Positions 9,569-18,354 of a DNA stretch of 64,000 nt are shown piece after piece (positions within the stretch are counted from its first letter, which is position 1; every line of letters begins with the position of its first letter). The notes under the pieces were generated by a model, which saw only the letters and a program-made list of their open reading frames with translations, did no database searches and was not told the origin of the DNA. The stretch comes from Prevotella sp. (GTDB lineage Bacteria > Bacteroidota > Bacteroidia > Bacteroidales > Bacteroidaceae): the NCBI GenBank assembly GCA_017469955.1, contig JAFUFJ010000004.1, forward strand, positions 124,001-188,000. Reading direction: 5' to 3'. Both the position numbers and the translations under genes were made by a program.

Positions 9569-9841
9569 TTATTTGACAGCCTCAGCGAGTTCAGCACCAG
9601 CCTTGAACTTGGCAACCTTCTTGGCAGCAATCTTAATCTTCTTGCCAGTTGCAGGATTTACGCCTTCACGGGCAGGCTGCTCCTTCACTGCGAATGTTCC
9701 GAAGCCGATGAGCTGTACCTTGTCACCTGCTACGAGAGCGTCCTTCACGGCTGCCGTTGCAGCTTCCAATGCCTTCTTGGCAGCAACTTTGCTGATACCA
9801 GCACCTGCTGCGATCTTCTCAACTAATTGTGTTTTGTTCAT
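9569..9841 (-). CDS. hup: HU family DNA-binding protein
   Basis: 90 residues, the usual HU length. HU is a dimeric nucleoid protein that bends and wraps DNA. The start [11 protein letters not shown], the LIGFGTF segment and the beta-arm [16 protein letters not shown] are all recognisable; the arm has V where GRNPxTG is most common. The gene is transcribed alone, convergent with the fructan locus and divergent from the rhomboid gene. A TATATTTG box lies on its strand at 9902-9895, about 55 bases before the start codon. Confidence 0.96.
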   Translation of the reverse strand: MNKTQLVEKIAAGAGISKVAAKKALEAATAAVKDALVAGDKVQLIGFGTFAVKEQPAREGVNPATGKKIKIAAKKVAKFKAGAELAEAVK

Positions 9842-9894
9842 AACTTAGCTTGTATTAAAATGATTAATAATAGAGTTTATCCGTAAAATCATGG

Positions 9895-9902
9895 CAAATA
9901 TA
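9895..9902 (-). promoter_or_regulatory. Bacteroidota -7 box for HU
   Basis: TATATTTG on the minus strand matches the TAnnTTTG consensus. An ATTG about 20 bases upstream is a weak -33 element. The surrounding region is very A/T-rich. Confidence 0.6.
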
Positions 9903-10007
9903 AGAGAAACATTTCATAAAAACAATAAAAATCAAGAAAAAGTGTTGTTTTTTTTGTTTTTTTTTCTCAAAACCGCTCCTCTGACATCTTTTCACGGATA
10001 TTTTTCG

Positions 10008-10015
10008 TAATTTTG
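10008..10015 (+). promoter_or_regulatory. Bacteroidota -7 box for the rhomboid gene
   Basis: TAATTTTG matches TAnnTTTG and predicts a transcription start near 10020. That excludes the in-frame ATG at 10013 and supports the start at 10076. Confidence 0.6.
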
Positions 10016-10075
10016 CACCCTGACAGTAATTCACGGAGAAACAACGTAAGAAACACACTGAAAGCAACATACACT

Positions 10076-10984
10076 ATGCGCAACATCCCACAAGTAACAA
10101 AGGCTCTGCTCATCGTCAACATCGCCGCATTCCTCGTCTGCGTGGCCGTTGGCGGACCGCAAGTATCCTACGGAGGAGCAACCTATACCGACTACATCCT
10201 CAACGAAAGACTGGGACTTTACTTCTTCAAGGCGCCCGGATTCGAGCCCTATCAGCTCGTCACCTACATGTTCATGCACGGAGGATGGGACCACTTGTTC
10301 TTCAACATGTTTGCCCTTTGGATGTTCGGACGTGTGGTAGAACACGTGTGGGGACCAAAGAAATTCCTTTTTTATTACATTTTATGCGGCATCGGAGCTG
10401 GTCTTGCCCAGGAAGCAGCACAATACTTGGCCTACATAGGAGCCTTCGGTCAGCCCATACTCAATACGGGAACTACCGTAGGAGCGTCAGGAGCCATCTA
10501 TGCCATCCTGCTGGCTTTCGGCATGATCTTCCCCAACGAACGCATATTCATCTTCCCCTTGCCGGTGCCAATCAAGGCAAAATGGTTCGTCATCGGATAT
10601 GCTGCCATCGAACTGTTCATGGCCTTCCACTCCTCAGGCGACGGCGTTGCCCATACGGCACACCTCGGTGGCATGCTGTTTGGCTTCTTCCTCATACGCT
10701 ATTGGCAGAAACATCCCAGCGCCAACTACGGACGGTCAAACGGACAACAGTTCTTCGACAAGCTCAGAAACTCGTGGGAACAGCAGTCGAACCGAAAGGC
10801 TCCCGCCCCGGACAGCCCGTCAAAGAAGAGCAGCAACCGGGACATCGCCGACAGCAATGCGTCACGACAGCGCGAAGAAGAGATAGACCGCATCCTCGAC
10901 AAGATAAGGAAGAGCGGCTATGACAGCCTCTCGCGAGAAGAAAAACAACGGCTGTTCGACCAGAACCAGAACTCCAAGCAATAA
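10076..10984 (+). CDS. Rhomboid family intramembrane serine protease
   Basis: 302 residues, starting at MRNIPQVTKALL because the promoter lies after the only earlier ATG. Rhomboids cleave transmembrane helices with a Ser-His dyad inside the membrane. Visible are the L1 block HGGWDHLFFNMF, the nucleophile motif GASG (S138) and the His in HTAHLGG (H196), with about six hydrophobic segments. A polar tail (about 225-302), rich in Lys, Arg, Glu and Ser, is predicted to be cytoplasmic. The EEP-family gene follows after 19 bases, so the two are probably co-transcribed. The substrate is unknown. Confidence 0.93.
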   Translation: MRNIPQVTKALLIVNIAAFLVCVAVGGPQVSYGGATYTDYILNERLGLYFFKAPGFEPYQLVTYMFMHGGWDHLFFNMFALWMFGRVVEHVWGPKKFLFYYILCGIGAGLAQEAAQYLAYIGAFGQPILNTGTTVGASGAIYAILLAFGMIFPNERIFIFPLPVPIKAKWFVIGYAAIELFMAFHSSGDGVAHTAHLGGMLFGFFLIRYWQKHPSANYGRSNGQQFFDKLRNSWEQQSNRKAPAPDSPSKKSSNRDIADSNASRQREEEIDRILDKIRKSGYDSLSREEKQRLFDQNQNSKQ

Positions 10985-11003
10985 CAGGACGACAGCACAT
11001 CAG

Positions 11004-12113
11004 ATGAAGCTCAAAAGCATAAAAGAACAATTCCTGAAAACAATCGCCAGCGCCAACGTGGCAACTGTCGTCCTGATGGCTGCCACGGGATTCTCAGGAT
11101 GGCTAAGCCCAATGGCATTTCCCCTGCTCACCCATGCCAACCTTACGTTTCCTTTCTTCCTCGTCATCAACATCTTTTTCCTGCTGTTCTGGCTGCTTAT
11201 ACAACCGCGTCGGATACTCATCCCGCTCGCAGGACTCGTCATTTGCTACCATCCCGTTCGGCAAACATGCCCCATCAACATACCAGAAGCCGTGCCCGAA
11301 GGCGCCCTGAAAGTGATGTCTTTCAACGTGATGATGTACGCATTCACCACCCTTTCCACCGACGAAGAACTCAGTGAGCTGCCAGCATACATTGCCAGGC
11401 AAGACGCAGACATCGTCTGTCTGCAGGAGGCTGACTGCAATCCCACCACACAAAACATCGTAGACAAGTACCTCAACCCTGTCTATAGCTATTCAGATAC
11501 TGCATGGTCGCGCAACCACGGGGACAAACTTGTCATCTACAGCAAATACCCTATCTTGAAGAAAGAGCATATCTTTTTCGATTCGACAACCAACAAATCC
11601 GTGGCATTCCACCTTGACATCAACGGCGATACCGTCATCGTTGTCAACAACCACCTGCAGAGTCTTCGCCTGTCTGCAGAAGAGAAAAAGGGGTTTGAGT
11701 CAATGGTTGAAGGCAAGATGAAAGGCGACTCTGCCAAACAAAACTCGCAGAAACTCGTCGACAAACTGACCGAAGCCGCACGAAAAAGAGCACCACAGGC
11801 CGAGACAGTGGCCAAGTATGTCGCCGACAACCGCGACAGAAGCATCATCCTCTGCGGCGACTTCAACGACGGACCCCTGTCATACACCAACCACACCATT
11901 GGCAAAAATCTCATAAACTGCTATACACAAACCGCCAACGGACCTGGCATATCATACCATAGAAACGGATTTCTCGTCAGAATAGACAACATCTTCTGTA
12001 CCGACGACTGGCAGCCTTTTGCATGTAAAGTTGATGACGAAATCGACATATCAGACCACTATCCCATCTGCTGTTGGCTCAAAAAACGTCCGAAAACAGT
12101 AAAAAAAGACTAA
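11004..12113 (+). CDS. Membrane-anchored endonuclease/exonuclease/phosphatase family protein
   Basis: 369 residues from MKLKSIKEQFLK, 19 bases after the rhomboid stop; the upstream in-frame ATG at 10920 lies inside the rhomboid gene. Two to three N-terminal hydrophobic helices (to about residue 85) are followed by an EEP metal-dependent hydrolase domain. Its signatures are MSFNVMMYAF, CLQEAD (metal-binding Glu), VVNNHLQS, CGDFND and the terminal SDHYPI. Family members hydrolyse phosphodiesters of nucleic acids, lipids or sugars; the substrate cannot be told. The membrane segments suggest the domain faces the periplasm. Confidence 0.88.
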   Translation: MKLKSIKEQFLKTIASANVATVVLMAATGFSGWLSPMAFPLLTHANLTFPFFLVINIFFLLFWLLIQPRRILIPLAGLVICYHPVRQTCPINIPEAVPEGALKVMSFNVMMYAFTTLSTDEELSELPAYIARQDADIVCLQEADCNPTTQNIVDKYLNPVYSYSDTAWSRNHGDKLVIYSKYPILKKEHIFFDSTTNKSVAFHLDINGDTVIVVNNHLQSLRLSAEEKKGFESMVEGKMKGDSAKQNSQKLVDKLTEAARKRAPQAETVAKYVADNRDRSIILCGDFNDGPLSYTNHTIGKNLINCYTQTANGPGISYHRNGFLVRIDNIFCTDDWQPFACKVDDEIDISDHYPICCWLKKRPKTVKKD

Positions 12114-12152
12114 TAAACAACCATAAATTTCGCCCATCAAAAAAAAATCCTT

Positions 12153-12160
12153 ATCTTTGT
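12153..12160 (+). promoter_or_regulatory. Bacteroidota -7 box for secDF
   Basis: TATCTTTG 47 bases before the secDF start, after an A-tract; matches TAnnTTTG. A TTTCG about 19-20 bases upstream is a weak -33. Confidence 0.6.
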
Positions 12161-12207
12161 ACGCTAATTCCGAAAGAATATTTAAAATATTAAAAAACAT
12201 AAACAAA

Positions 12208-15204
12208 ATGCAAAACAAAGGAATTGTAATTGTAACAGCCATCCTGCTGACTCTGGCAAGCATCTTCTATTTGTCGTTCTCAGCAGCAACAAGCTATTAT
12301 GACAAGCAGGCTGCAAAACTTAATGATCCCATCGCAGAACAAGACTACAAAGACTCTGTAAAGTATCTGGGAATCTACTCTTATCAAAAATGTCTTGAGA
12401 CACAAATCGGTCTCGGACTTGACCTTAAGGGAGGTATGAACGTCATCCTCGAAGTATCTGTGCCCGACGTTGTCGACATGCTTGCCGACCATAAGACAGA
12501 TCCAGACTTCGTAAAGGCTATGGAAGAAGCCAAGAAAGAAGAGGAAACCAGTCAGGCCGACTTTATATCGCTCTTCGTAAAAGCTTGGAAAAAGAACGTT
12601 CCCGAGCGACAACTCGCCGAAATATTCGCCACACAGCAGCTTCAGGGACAAGTGTCTCCTCAGAGTTCCGACTCAGAAGTTGAAAAAGCTTTGAGAGCCT
12701 CTGTGCAGGAAGCTATCGACAATTCATTCCGAGTAGTACGCGCCCGTATCGACAAATTCGGCGTCGTTCAGCCTAACATCCAAAAGCTTGAAGGCCAACA
12801 AGGACGCATCATGGTGGAGATGCCGGGCGTCCGTGAACCGGAACGTATGCGCAAACTCTTGCAGGGTTCTGCCAACCTTGAATTCTGGGAAACATACAAT
12901 GCTGAAGAAATAGTCCCATATTTCTCACAACTTGACCAACGATTTGCTCAAGACAACGAGACCGAAGAAACTGCAGAAGCAACGGCCGATGTCAAGGAGA
13001 ATGAGACCGCTGATGCAACAGAAACCGAAGAAAATACAGAAGCAACAGAAGCCACTGCTCCCGAGTTCAAACTGAATAGCGACCAGAAAATCGAAGCAAA
13101 CGATCTCGAAGCTGCCCACAAGCGCAACCCGCTTCTCTCGCGCCTCTATCCGACAGGAGCCGGATCTCTCGCCCTCGTCGGCTATGCTAATATACGTGAT
13201 ACTGCAGAGATCAACAATATCATCTATTCGGAAATCGGCCAGCAAATACTCCCTTCTGACTGTAAACTCATGTGGGGTGCCAAGCCCGAAGACCACATTT
13301 CTGTAAAAAATACCTACGGACTCTATGCCATAAAGGTTACCAGTTCCACTGGCCGGGCACCGTTAGAAGGTGATGTTGTCACGGAAGCTAAGGACGAGTT
13401 TAGCCACATTACTGGCCGTCCTATCGTAACAATGGCAATGAATACCGACGGTGCTCGTCGCTGGGCAGACATGACAAAGGCCAACATTAACAAGGCCGTT
13501 GCCGTGACACTTGACGGTGTTGTTTACTCTGCTCCGCGAGTAAACGGTGAGATTTCCGGTGGCAATACCGAGATCTCCGGTAACTTTACTGTAGAAGAAA
13601 CCAAAGACCTTGCCAACACGTTGAAGTCTGGTCGTATGCCAGCTCCGGCACGAATCGTCCAAGAAGAGGTTGTCGGTCCGACCCTTGGTGCACAATCAAT
13701 CCAGCAGGGAATCATATCCTTTATAGTGGCATTTGTGTTGCTGATGATCTACATGGTGCTGATGTATGACTTTATTCCGGGTATGATGGCCAACTGTGCT
13801 TTGATAGTAAACCTGTTTTTCACCCTCGGTATTTTAACGTCGTTCCAGGCAGCCTTGACGATGTCAGGTATTGCCGGTATGGTACTATCTTTGGGAACTG
13901 CGGTGGATGCAAACGTGCTTATTTACGAGCGCATCAAGGAGGAAATGCGTGCAGGAAAGAACATCAAGCAGGCTTTGAAGGCTGGTTATGAGAATGCTTT
14001 CTCTGCCATTTTCGACTCTAACTTGACATCTATCATCACGGGTGTTATACTCTATGTGTTCGGAACAGGTCCTATTCGTGGCTTTGCTACGACGTGGATT
14101 ATCGGTATCATCTGTTCGTTCTTCACGGCTGTATTCCTGACACGTCTGGTCTACGAGAACCGTCTTAGCAAGGATAAGTGGCTAAACCAGACCTTCACGA
14201 CCCGTTTCTCTCGCAACTTGATGCAGGGCACTCATTTCAAGTTTATGTCGATGTATAAGAAGAGCTTTACTGTTGCCGGTGTTGCATTAGTGGTATTCAT
14301 CATCAGCTTCTTCACTCAGGGTCTGAGCCAGAGCATTGACTTTACTGGTGGTCGCAACTATGTATTACAGTTCGAGAATGCTGTCGAACCTGAGCAAGTT
14401 CGCGAGGTATTGGCCGAGATATTCCCTGAGAGCAATACAGGAGCTTTGGCTCTTGGAACGGACAACAAGACCATCCGCGTCTCTACGAACTATAAGATTG
14501 AATCGAATAATCCGACGGTAGACGACGAGTGTGAGGAGATGCTTTATGAAGGACTTAAGAAAGCGGGCTTGGTGAGCCAGCCTGACGTTCAGTCGTTCAA
14601 GAATCCCGATGTTCGCGAAGGAGGCTCAATCATCAGCTCGTCGAAGGTTGGTCCTGCTGTGGCTAAGGACATCACATACGGGGCCATCTACAGTGTGATC
14701 ATCGCTCTGATTGCTATCTTCCTTTACATTCTTTTGCGCTTCCGCAAGGTTGCCTTCTCTATCGGTTCTATCGCAGCTTTGACGTTTGACGCCGTGACTG
14801 TGATCGGTCTTTTCTCCCTCTTGCAGCATGTGATGCCGTTCTCTTTGGAGGTCGACCAGACGTTCATTGGTGCCGTATTGACGGTGATTGGCTATTCGAT
14901 CAACGACAAGGTGGTGGTCTTCGACCGTATCCGTGAGAACCTTCGCCTGCATCCGAAGCAGGACATTCAGGTGTTGTTCAACAACTCTATCAACCAGACT
15001 TTGGCTCGTACCATCAATACTTCGATATCAACGCTCATCGTGTTGCTCTGCATCCTGTTCATTGGTGGTAGCAGTATCAAGGGATTTGCCTTTGCAATGA
15101 CGCTGGGTGTCATCCTTGGTACTTGTTCTTCTATCTTCATTGCGTCGCCCATTGCCTACTTGTGGATGGGCCGCAAGATTAAGGAAGACGTAGCTGAGGA
15201 GTAA
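12208..15204 (+). CDS. secDF: Protein translocase subunit SecDF (fused SecD and SecF)
   Basis: 998 residues, starting at MQNKGIVIVTAILL because the -7 box at 12153 overlaps the longer in-frame ATG. SecDF is the inner-membrane partner of SecYEG that uses proton flow to drive late export. The SecD part has the LGLDLKGGMNV motif near residue 70 and the membrane motif GTAVDANVLIYERIKEE near 570. The SecF part begins near 690, with IDFTGGRNYV and GYSINDKVVVFDRIREN near 895. Twelve membrane segments are expected. Residues about 250-292, in the periplasmic part of SecD, are an unusually acidic Glu/Thr/Ala low-complexity insert. Codon choice appears to change near 13.3-13.7 kb. Tandem hairpins follow the stop. 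Confidence 0.96.
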   Translation: MQNKGIVIVTAILLTLASIFYLSFSAATSYYDKQAAKLNDPIAEQDYKDSVKYLGIYSYQKCLETQIGLGLDLKGGMNVILEVSVPDVVDMLADHKTDPDFVKAMEEAKKEEETSQADFISLFVKAWKKNVPERQLAEIFATQQLQGQVSPQSSDSEVEKALRASVQEAIDNSFRVVRARIDKFGVVQPNIQKLEGQQGRIMVEMPGVREPERMRKLLQGSANLEFWETYNAEEIVPYFSQLDQRFAQDNETEETAEATADVKENETADATETEENTEATEATAPEFKLNSDQKIEANDLEAAHKRNPLLSRLYPTGAGSLALVGYANIRDTAEINNIIYSEIGQQILPSDCKLMWGAKPEDHISVKNTYGLYAIKVTSSTGRAPLEGDVVTEAKDEFSHITGRPIVTMAMNTDGARRWADMTKANINKAVAVTLDGVVYSAPRVNGEISGGNTEISGNFTVEETKDLANTLKSGRMPAPARIVQEEVVGPTLGAQSIQQGIISFIVAFVLLMIYMVLMYDFIPGMMANCALIVNLFFTLGILTSFQAALTMSGIAGMVLSLGTAVDANVLIYERIKEEMRAGKNIKQALKAGYENAFSAIFDSNLTSIITGVILYVFGTGPIRGFATTWIIGIICSFFTAVFLTRLVYENRLSKDKWLNQTFTTRFSRNLMQGTHFKFMSMYKKSFTVAGVALVVFIISFFTQGLSQSIDFTGGRNYVLQFENAVEPEQVREVLAEIFPESNTGALALGTDNKTIRVSTNYKIESNNPTVDDECEEMLYEGLKKAGLVSQPDVQSFKNPDVREGGSIISSSKVGPAVAKDITYGAIYSVIIALIAIFLYILLRFRKVAFSIGSIAALTFDAVTVIGLFSLLQHVMPFSLEVDQTFIGAVLTVIGYSINDKVVVFDRIRENLRLHPKQDIQVLFNNSINQTLARTINTSISTLIVLLCILFIGGSSIKGFAFAMTLGVILGTCSSIFIASPIAYLWMGRKIKEDVAEE

Positions 15205-15220
15205 GCTTTCGCAGCGAGAA

Positions 15221-15260
15221 TCGCTTCCCCTATACCTTATTATATATATAGGGGAGGCGA
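15221..15260. terminator. Hairpin after secDF
   Basis: TCGCTTCCCCTATA (15221-15234) pairs with TATAGGGGAGGCGA (15247-15260) with one wobble, around an A/T loop. There is no T tract, but a second terminator follows 17 bases on. Confidence 0.6.
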
Positions 15261-15276
15261 TGAAAGGATAAAAAGG

Positions 15277-15322
15277 AAGTCCGCATTGGTGACGGGTGTC
15301 GCCGGATGCGGACTTCTTTTTT
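15277..15322 (+). terminator. Rho-independent terminator of secDF
   Basis: A perfect 10-bp stem AAGTCCGCAT/ATGCGGACTT (15277-15286, 15306-15315) is followed by CTTTTTTG. Confidence 0.88.
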
Positions 15323-15415
15323 GTGTATTTGCTGTAGTGTTTGGGGGCTTGTGCGGTGGTGTTTCTGTGCTGTTGTTGATGGGTTGTTCTTGCCGAAGGC
15401 TGGTGGAGAGGGTGT

Positions 15416-16204
15416 TCAGATGGTGGTTTCAATCTTTGAATAGAACTGGCTGAGCACGGCGAGCATGTCTTTCGGCAGGTAGGCGAAGGCGCTTTCTGCC
15501 AGTTCGACGGGCACTTCGTAGTAGGCTTCGGCTATTGCTCCCGTGATGGCTGCTTTGGTATCTGTGTCACCTTGTGCGAGCACTGCGATGCGGATGGCGT
15601 CTTCAAAGCTGTTGCTTTCGAGGAAACACCGGATGGCCCAGGGCACTGTTTCCTGGCAGGTTGAGTCGAAGTGTCCCAGCCTGCCGATTCGGTTGATGTC
15701 TTTCAGCGGTGGTATTTCGTATCCGAAGTTTCTCATGACAGCTCCTTCCACCTCGTCGCGTGTGATGCGACAGGTGCGCAGCCAGTAGACGAGTGCTGCC
15801 ACACACTGTGCTCCTTTCACTCCTTCGCTGTGGCAATGGCTGCATTCGGCGCTACGCTTTGCCTGGTCGAGCACGTCGTGATAGTTGTTGAAGAGCCATC
15901 CTACGGGGCTTACTCTCATGGCCGACCCGTTGCCGAACGATGCTTGCGGCAGGGGGTTCCTGGAGTCTATCCATTGAGAGAACATCGTGCCGTAGCCTCC
16001 CATTGGCTCGGGATAGCGACGGCACCAGTCGAGCAGGCTGTCCTTGTAGCTTCGCCCATGCAGTATGGCATCGGCTATAGCCATCGTACAGATGGTGTCG
16101 TCAGTATAGTTGCTCTCTTCGCTGAAGAGTTCAAATCCCTCTGACGGCTTCTGTTCGAACTCGAAACGCGAGCCCGCTATATCGCCGATGATTGCTCCAA
16201 GCAT
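15416..16204 (-). CDS. ADP-ribosylglycohydrolase (DraG) family protein
   Basis: 262 residues. The family removes ADP-ribose from modified proteins or cleaves related ADP-ribosyl compounds using two divalent metals. Metal-binding signatures are visible at both ends: GDIAGSRFE with NYTDDT in the N-terminal part, and GDTDTKAAITGAIAEA in the C-terminal part. No signal peptide is present, so it is cytosolic. It lies 26 bases behind tRNA-Arg(CCT) on the same strand, with no obvious promoter between, so it may share the tRNA transcript. The target is unknown; no ADP-ribosyltransferase is seen in the window. Confidence 0.9.
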   Translation of the reverse strand: MLGAIIGDIAGSRFEFEQKPSEGFELFSEESNYTDDTICTMAIADAILHGRSYKDSLLDWCRRYPEPMGGYGTMFSQWIDSRNPLPQASFGNGSAMRVSPVGWLFNNYHDVLDQAKRSAECSHCHSEGVKGAQCVAALVYWLRTCRITRDEVEGAVMRNFGYEIPPLKDINRIGRLGHFDSTCQETVPWAIRCFLESNSFEDAIRIAVLAQGDTDTKAAITGAIAEAYYEVPVELAESAFAYLPKDMLAVLSQFYSKIETTI

Positions 16205-16230
16205 GTGTGTAAGGTGAATGGTTTGACGTG

Positions 16231-16302
16231 TAGTCCCATCGAGAATCGAACTCGAATCTAATCTTTAGGAGAGACTTGTTCTATCCATTGAACTATGGGA
16301 CC
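16231..16302 (-). tRNA. tRNA-Arg (anticodon CCT)
   Basis: The minus strand folds into a full cloverleaf of 72 bases. The acceptor GGTCCCA pairs with TGGGACT (a G-U first pair), followed by discriminator A. The D stem is GTTC/GAAC, and the anticodon stem AGTCT/AGATT holds loop CTCCTAA, giving anticodon CCT for AGG codons. The T stem TCGAG/CTCGA has loop TTCGATT. CCA is not encoded. A family-3 promoter with an intact TAACTTTG box lies at 16402-16395, about 90 bases upstream. Confidence 0.95.
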
Positions 16303-16333
16303 GCCCTTTCCGGGAGTTGTCTGCGACTCTTTC

Positions 16334-16374
16334 CGGCAAGCTTTCCTGAGGGATGTTTTCCTTAAGGCTTGCCG
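16334..16374 (-). promoter_or_regulatory. Hairpin in the tRNA-Arg leader
   Basis: CGGCAAGC (16334-16341) pairs with GCTTGCCG (16367-16374) in the predicted leader between the promoter and the tRNA. It may be a processing or stability element; the function is unknown. Confidence 0.4.
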
Positions 16375-16394
16375 TCGCGCAGCACTTCGGACTG

Positions 16395-16512
16395 CAAAGT
16401 TACGAATAAGCGAGCACAAAACCAAGAAAATCGAGAACTTGTTTTCGTTTTTATTGGGATTGTCGAGCGGAAGTAACTTCTGCAAAGTTACGAATAAGCG
16501 AGGGCGGAGCAA
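16395..16512 (-). promoter_or_regulatory. Family-3 promoter array reading toward tRNA-Arg
   Basis: Two TAACTTTG boxes on the minus strand (ending at 16395 and 16483) are exactly 88 bp apart. Both sit in the conserved context CTCGCTTATTCGTAACTTTG, and the distal one is followed by AGAAGTTAC, making a dyad over the box. Both copies are intact, unlike the other arrays. The 16303-17070 gap holds no gene: it has this array, a family-1 array and the metK promoter array. Confidence 0.8.
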
Positions 16513-16670
16513 AGGAAATGGCTAAGTTTTTTTCGTTTTCATTGCCGAGACACCGCATCTTCTGCACCGGGTAAAACTGCAAAAAGCGGAGTATAATGCC
16601 CATGAAGGCAGAACCCGTTCTTTTGCATGTCAGTGCAGAATCGTTTCGACCTTCAGGAGAATGGCGGTTC

Positions 16671-16775
16671 AGAAAGCTTAGCATTCTGCCCGAGAAGCCT
16701 TAGACTTCTTGGTGACAACTCATAGCTTTCTCGGGCAGAATCCTTAGACTTCTCGACCTGAATGCTAAGCTTTCT
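16671..16775. repeat. 22-bp periodic array, family 1 (copy A)
   Basis: Five units of AGAA-N9-TTCT-N5 start at 16671, 16693, 16715, 16737 and 16759. The 9-base cores are AGCTTAGCA, GCCTTAGAC, CTCATAGCT, TCCTTAGAC and TGCTAAGCT. Ends are AGAAAGCT and AGCTTTCT. It lies between two outward-facing promoter arrays. Confidence 0.9.
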
Positions 16776-16863
16776 CGGTAACGGACATACAGATTGCTCC
16801 GCTGTTTTCTTTGTATTGCCCTCGGCAACGAAAAGAAAATTCAGGGATTTTCCTTTGTATTGC

Positions 16864-17041
16864 GCTCGCTTATTTGCAACTTTGCAGAAGTTACTCCCGC
16901 TCGGAAATACAAAAAGAATTTTGTGTTTTGCTCGCTTATTTGCAACTTTGCAGAAGTTACTCCCGCTCGACAAACTCAAAGAAATCGAAAACATGTTTTC
17001 GATTTCTTTGGTTTTGTGCTCGCTTATTCGTAACTTTGCAG
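16864..17041 (+). promoter_or_regulatory. Family-3 promoter array of metK
   Basis: Three copies of GCTCGCTTATT start at 16864, 16930 and 17018, spaced 66 and 88 bp. The two distal copies read GCAACTTTG (first box base lost); the gene-proximal copy is TAACTTTG at 17031-17038, with TTTG 20 bases upstream. The perfect inverted repeat GAAATCGAAAAC...GTTTTCGATTTC at 16981-17006 lies between copies two and three. The predicted start is about 27 bases before the metK ATG. Confidence 0.85.
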
Positions 17042-17070
17042 CCTGTTATCATCAAAAAGTAGAAACAGCC

Positions 17071-18333
17071 ATGCCATACCTTTTTTCATCAGAATCAGTG
17101 TCGGAAGGCCATCCCGACAAAGTGGCCGACCAGATAAGTGACGCCCTTCTCGACCAGTTCCTGGCCTATGACGACCATGCCCGCACAGCCATTGAGACCT
17201 TTGTCACCACGGGTCAGGTGGTGATCATGGGCGAAGTACGCTCAGAAGCCTATATCGACCTGCAGACCATTGCCCGCCGTACGATCAACAAAATCGGCTA
17301 TACGAAGTCGGAATACATGTTCGACGGCAACTCATGCGGCATCCTCACGGCCATCCATGAGCAGAGCGGCGACATCAACAGGGGCGTCGATCGCGACAAC
17401 GAAGACGAGCAAGGTGCCGGCGATCAGGGCATGATGTTCGGTTATGCCAGCAACGAGACCGAAGACTACATGCCCGTGTCGCTCGAGCTTTCCCACCTGC
17501 TCGTCAAGACACTTGCCGACATCCGTCGCGAAGGAAAGTCAATGACCTACCTCAGACCCGACTCGAAAAGCCAGGTGACTGTTGAGTATGGCGACGACGA
17601 CATGCCACGCCGCATCCACACCATCGTCGTCTCTACGCAGCACGACGAGTTCGACAGCGACGACGAACGCATGCTCGCCAAGATCAAAGACGACGTCGTC
17701 AACATCCTCATTCCTCGAGTCAAGCAACAGTGTGGAGAGAAGGTTCTCGCCCTCTTCAACGACGATATCATCTATCATGTCAACCCAACGGGCAAGTTTG
17801 TCATCGGCGGTCCTCACGGAGATACCGGCCTTACGGGCCGCAAAATCATCGTCGACACCTACGGCGGAAAGGGCGCTCATGGCGGAGGAGCCTTCTCGGG
17901 CAAGGACTCATCGAAGGTCGATCGTTCGGCCGCATATGCCGCCCGACACATAGCAAAGAACATGGTTGCGGCGGGAGTAAGCGACGAAATGCTCGTACAG
18001 GTAAGCTATGCCATCGGAGTAGCACGCCCCGTCAACATCTACGTCAACACCTACGGCAAGAAGCACGTAGCCCTCTCTGACGGCGAGATCGCACAGAAAA
18101 TCGGCGAACTCTTCGACCTTCGGCCAAAGGCCATCGAGAGAAGCCTCAAACTGAGGCAGCCCATGTACCTCGAAACAGCTGCCTACGGACACATGGGACG
18201 CAAGAACCAAGTCGTCAAAAAGACCTTCACCAGCCACTATCATCCCACCCGGGAGATAGAGGTGGAACTCTTTACCTGGGAAAAACTCGACCGCATCGAC
18301 GACATCCGGCAGGCCTTCGGCATCAGCAAATAA
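17071..18333 (+). CDS. metK: S-adenosylmethionine synthase
   Basis: 420 residues. It makes S-adenosylmethionine from methionine and ATP in the cytosol. The start [17 protein letters not shown] is fixed by the conserved N-terminus and by the promoter at 17031; the frame is open further upstream only through repeat DNA. Family motifs include [26 protein letters not shown], the phosphate-binding [13 protein letters not shown] and GGGAFSGKD. The length fits the Bacteroidota form. No SAM riboswitch is evident in the leader. The DUF4271 gene starts 21 bases after the stop. Confidence 0.98.
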   Translation: MPYLFSSESVSEGHPDKVADQISDALLDQFLAYDDHARTAIETFVTTGQVVIMGEVRSEAYIDLQTIARRTINKIGYTKSEYMFDGNSCGILTAIHEQSGDINRGVDRDNEDEQGAGDQGMMFGYASNETEDYMPVSLELSHLLVKTLADIRREGKSMTYLRPDSKSQVTVEYGDDDMPRRIHTIVVSTQHDEFDSDDERMLAKIKDDVVNILIPRVKQQCGEKVLALFNDDIIYHVNPTGKFVIGGPHGDTGLTGRKIIVDTYGGKGAHGGGAFSGKDSSKVDRSAAYAARHIAKNMVAAGVSDEMLVQVSYAIGVARPVNIYVNTYGKKHVALSDGEIAQKIGELFDLRPKAIERSLKLRQPMYLETAAYGHMGRKNQVVKKTFTSHYHPTREIEVELFTWEKLDRIDDIRQAFGISK

Positions 18334-18354
18334 GCCCAAGACACACGGAAAGAA

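Noticed and set aside
16671..16775. Insertion sequence or transposon
   Set aside because: No transposase gene occurs anywhere in the window and I see no clear target duplications at the arrays.
16864..17070. SAM riboswitch upstream of metK
   Set aside because: The region is fully explained by promoter repeats and a 27-base leader; no SAM-binding fold is recognisable.
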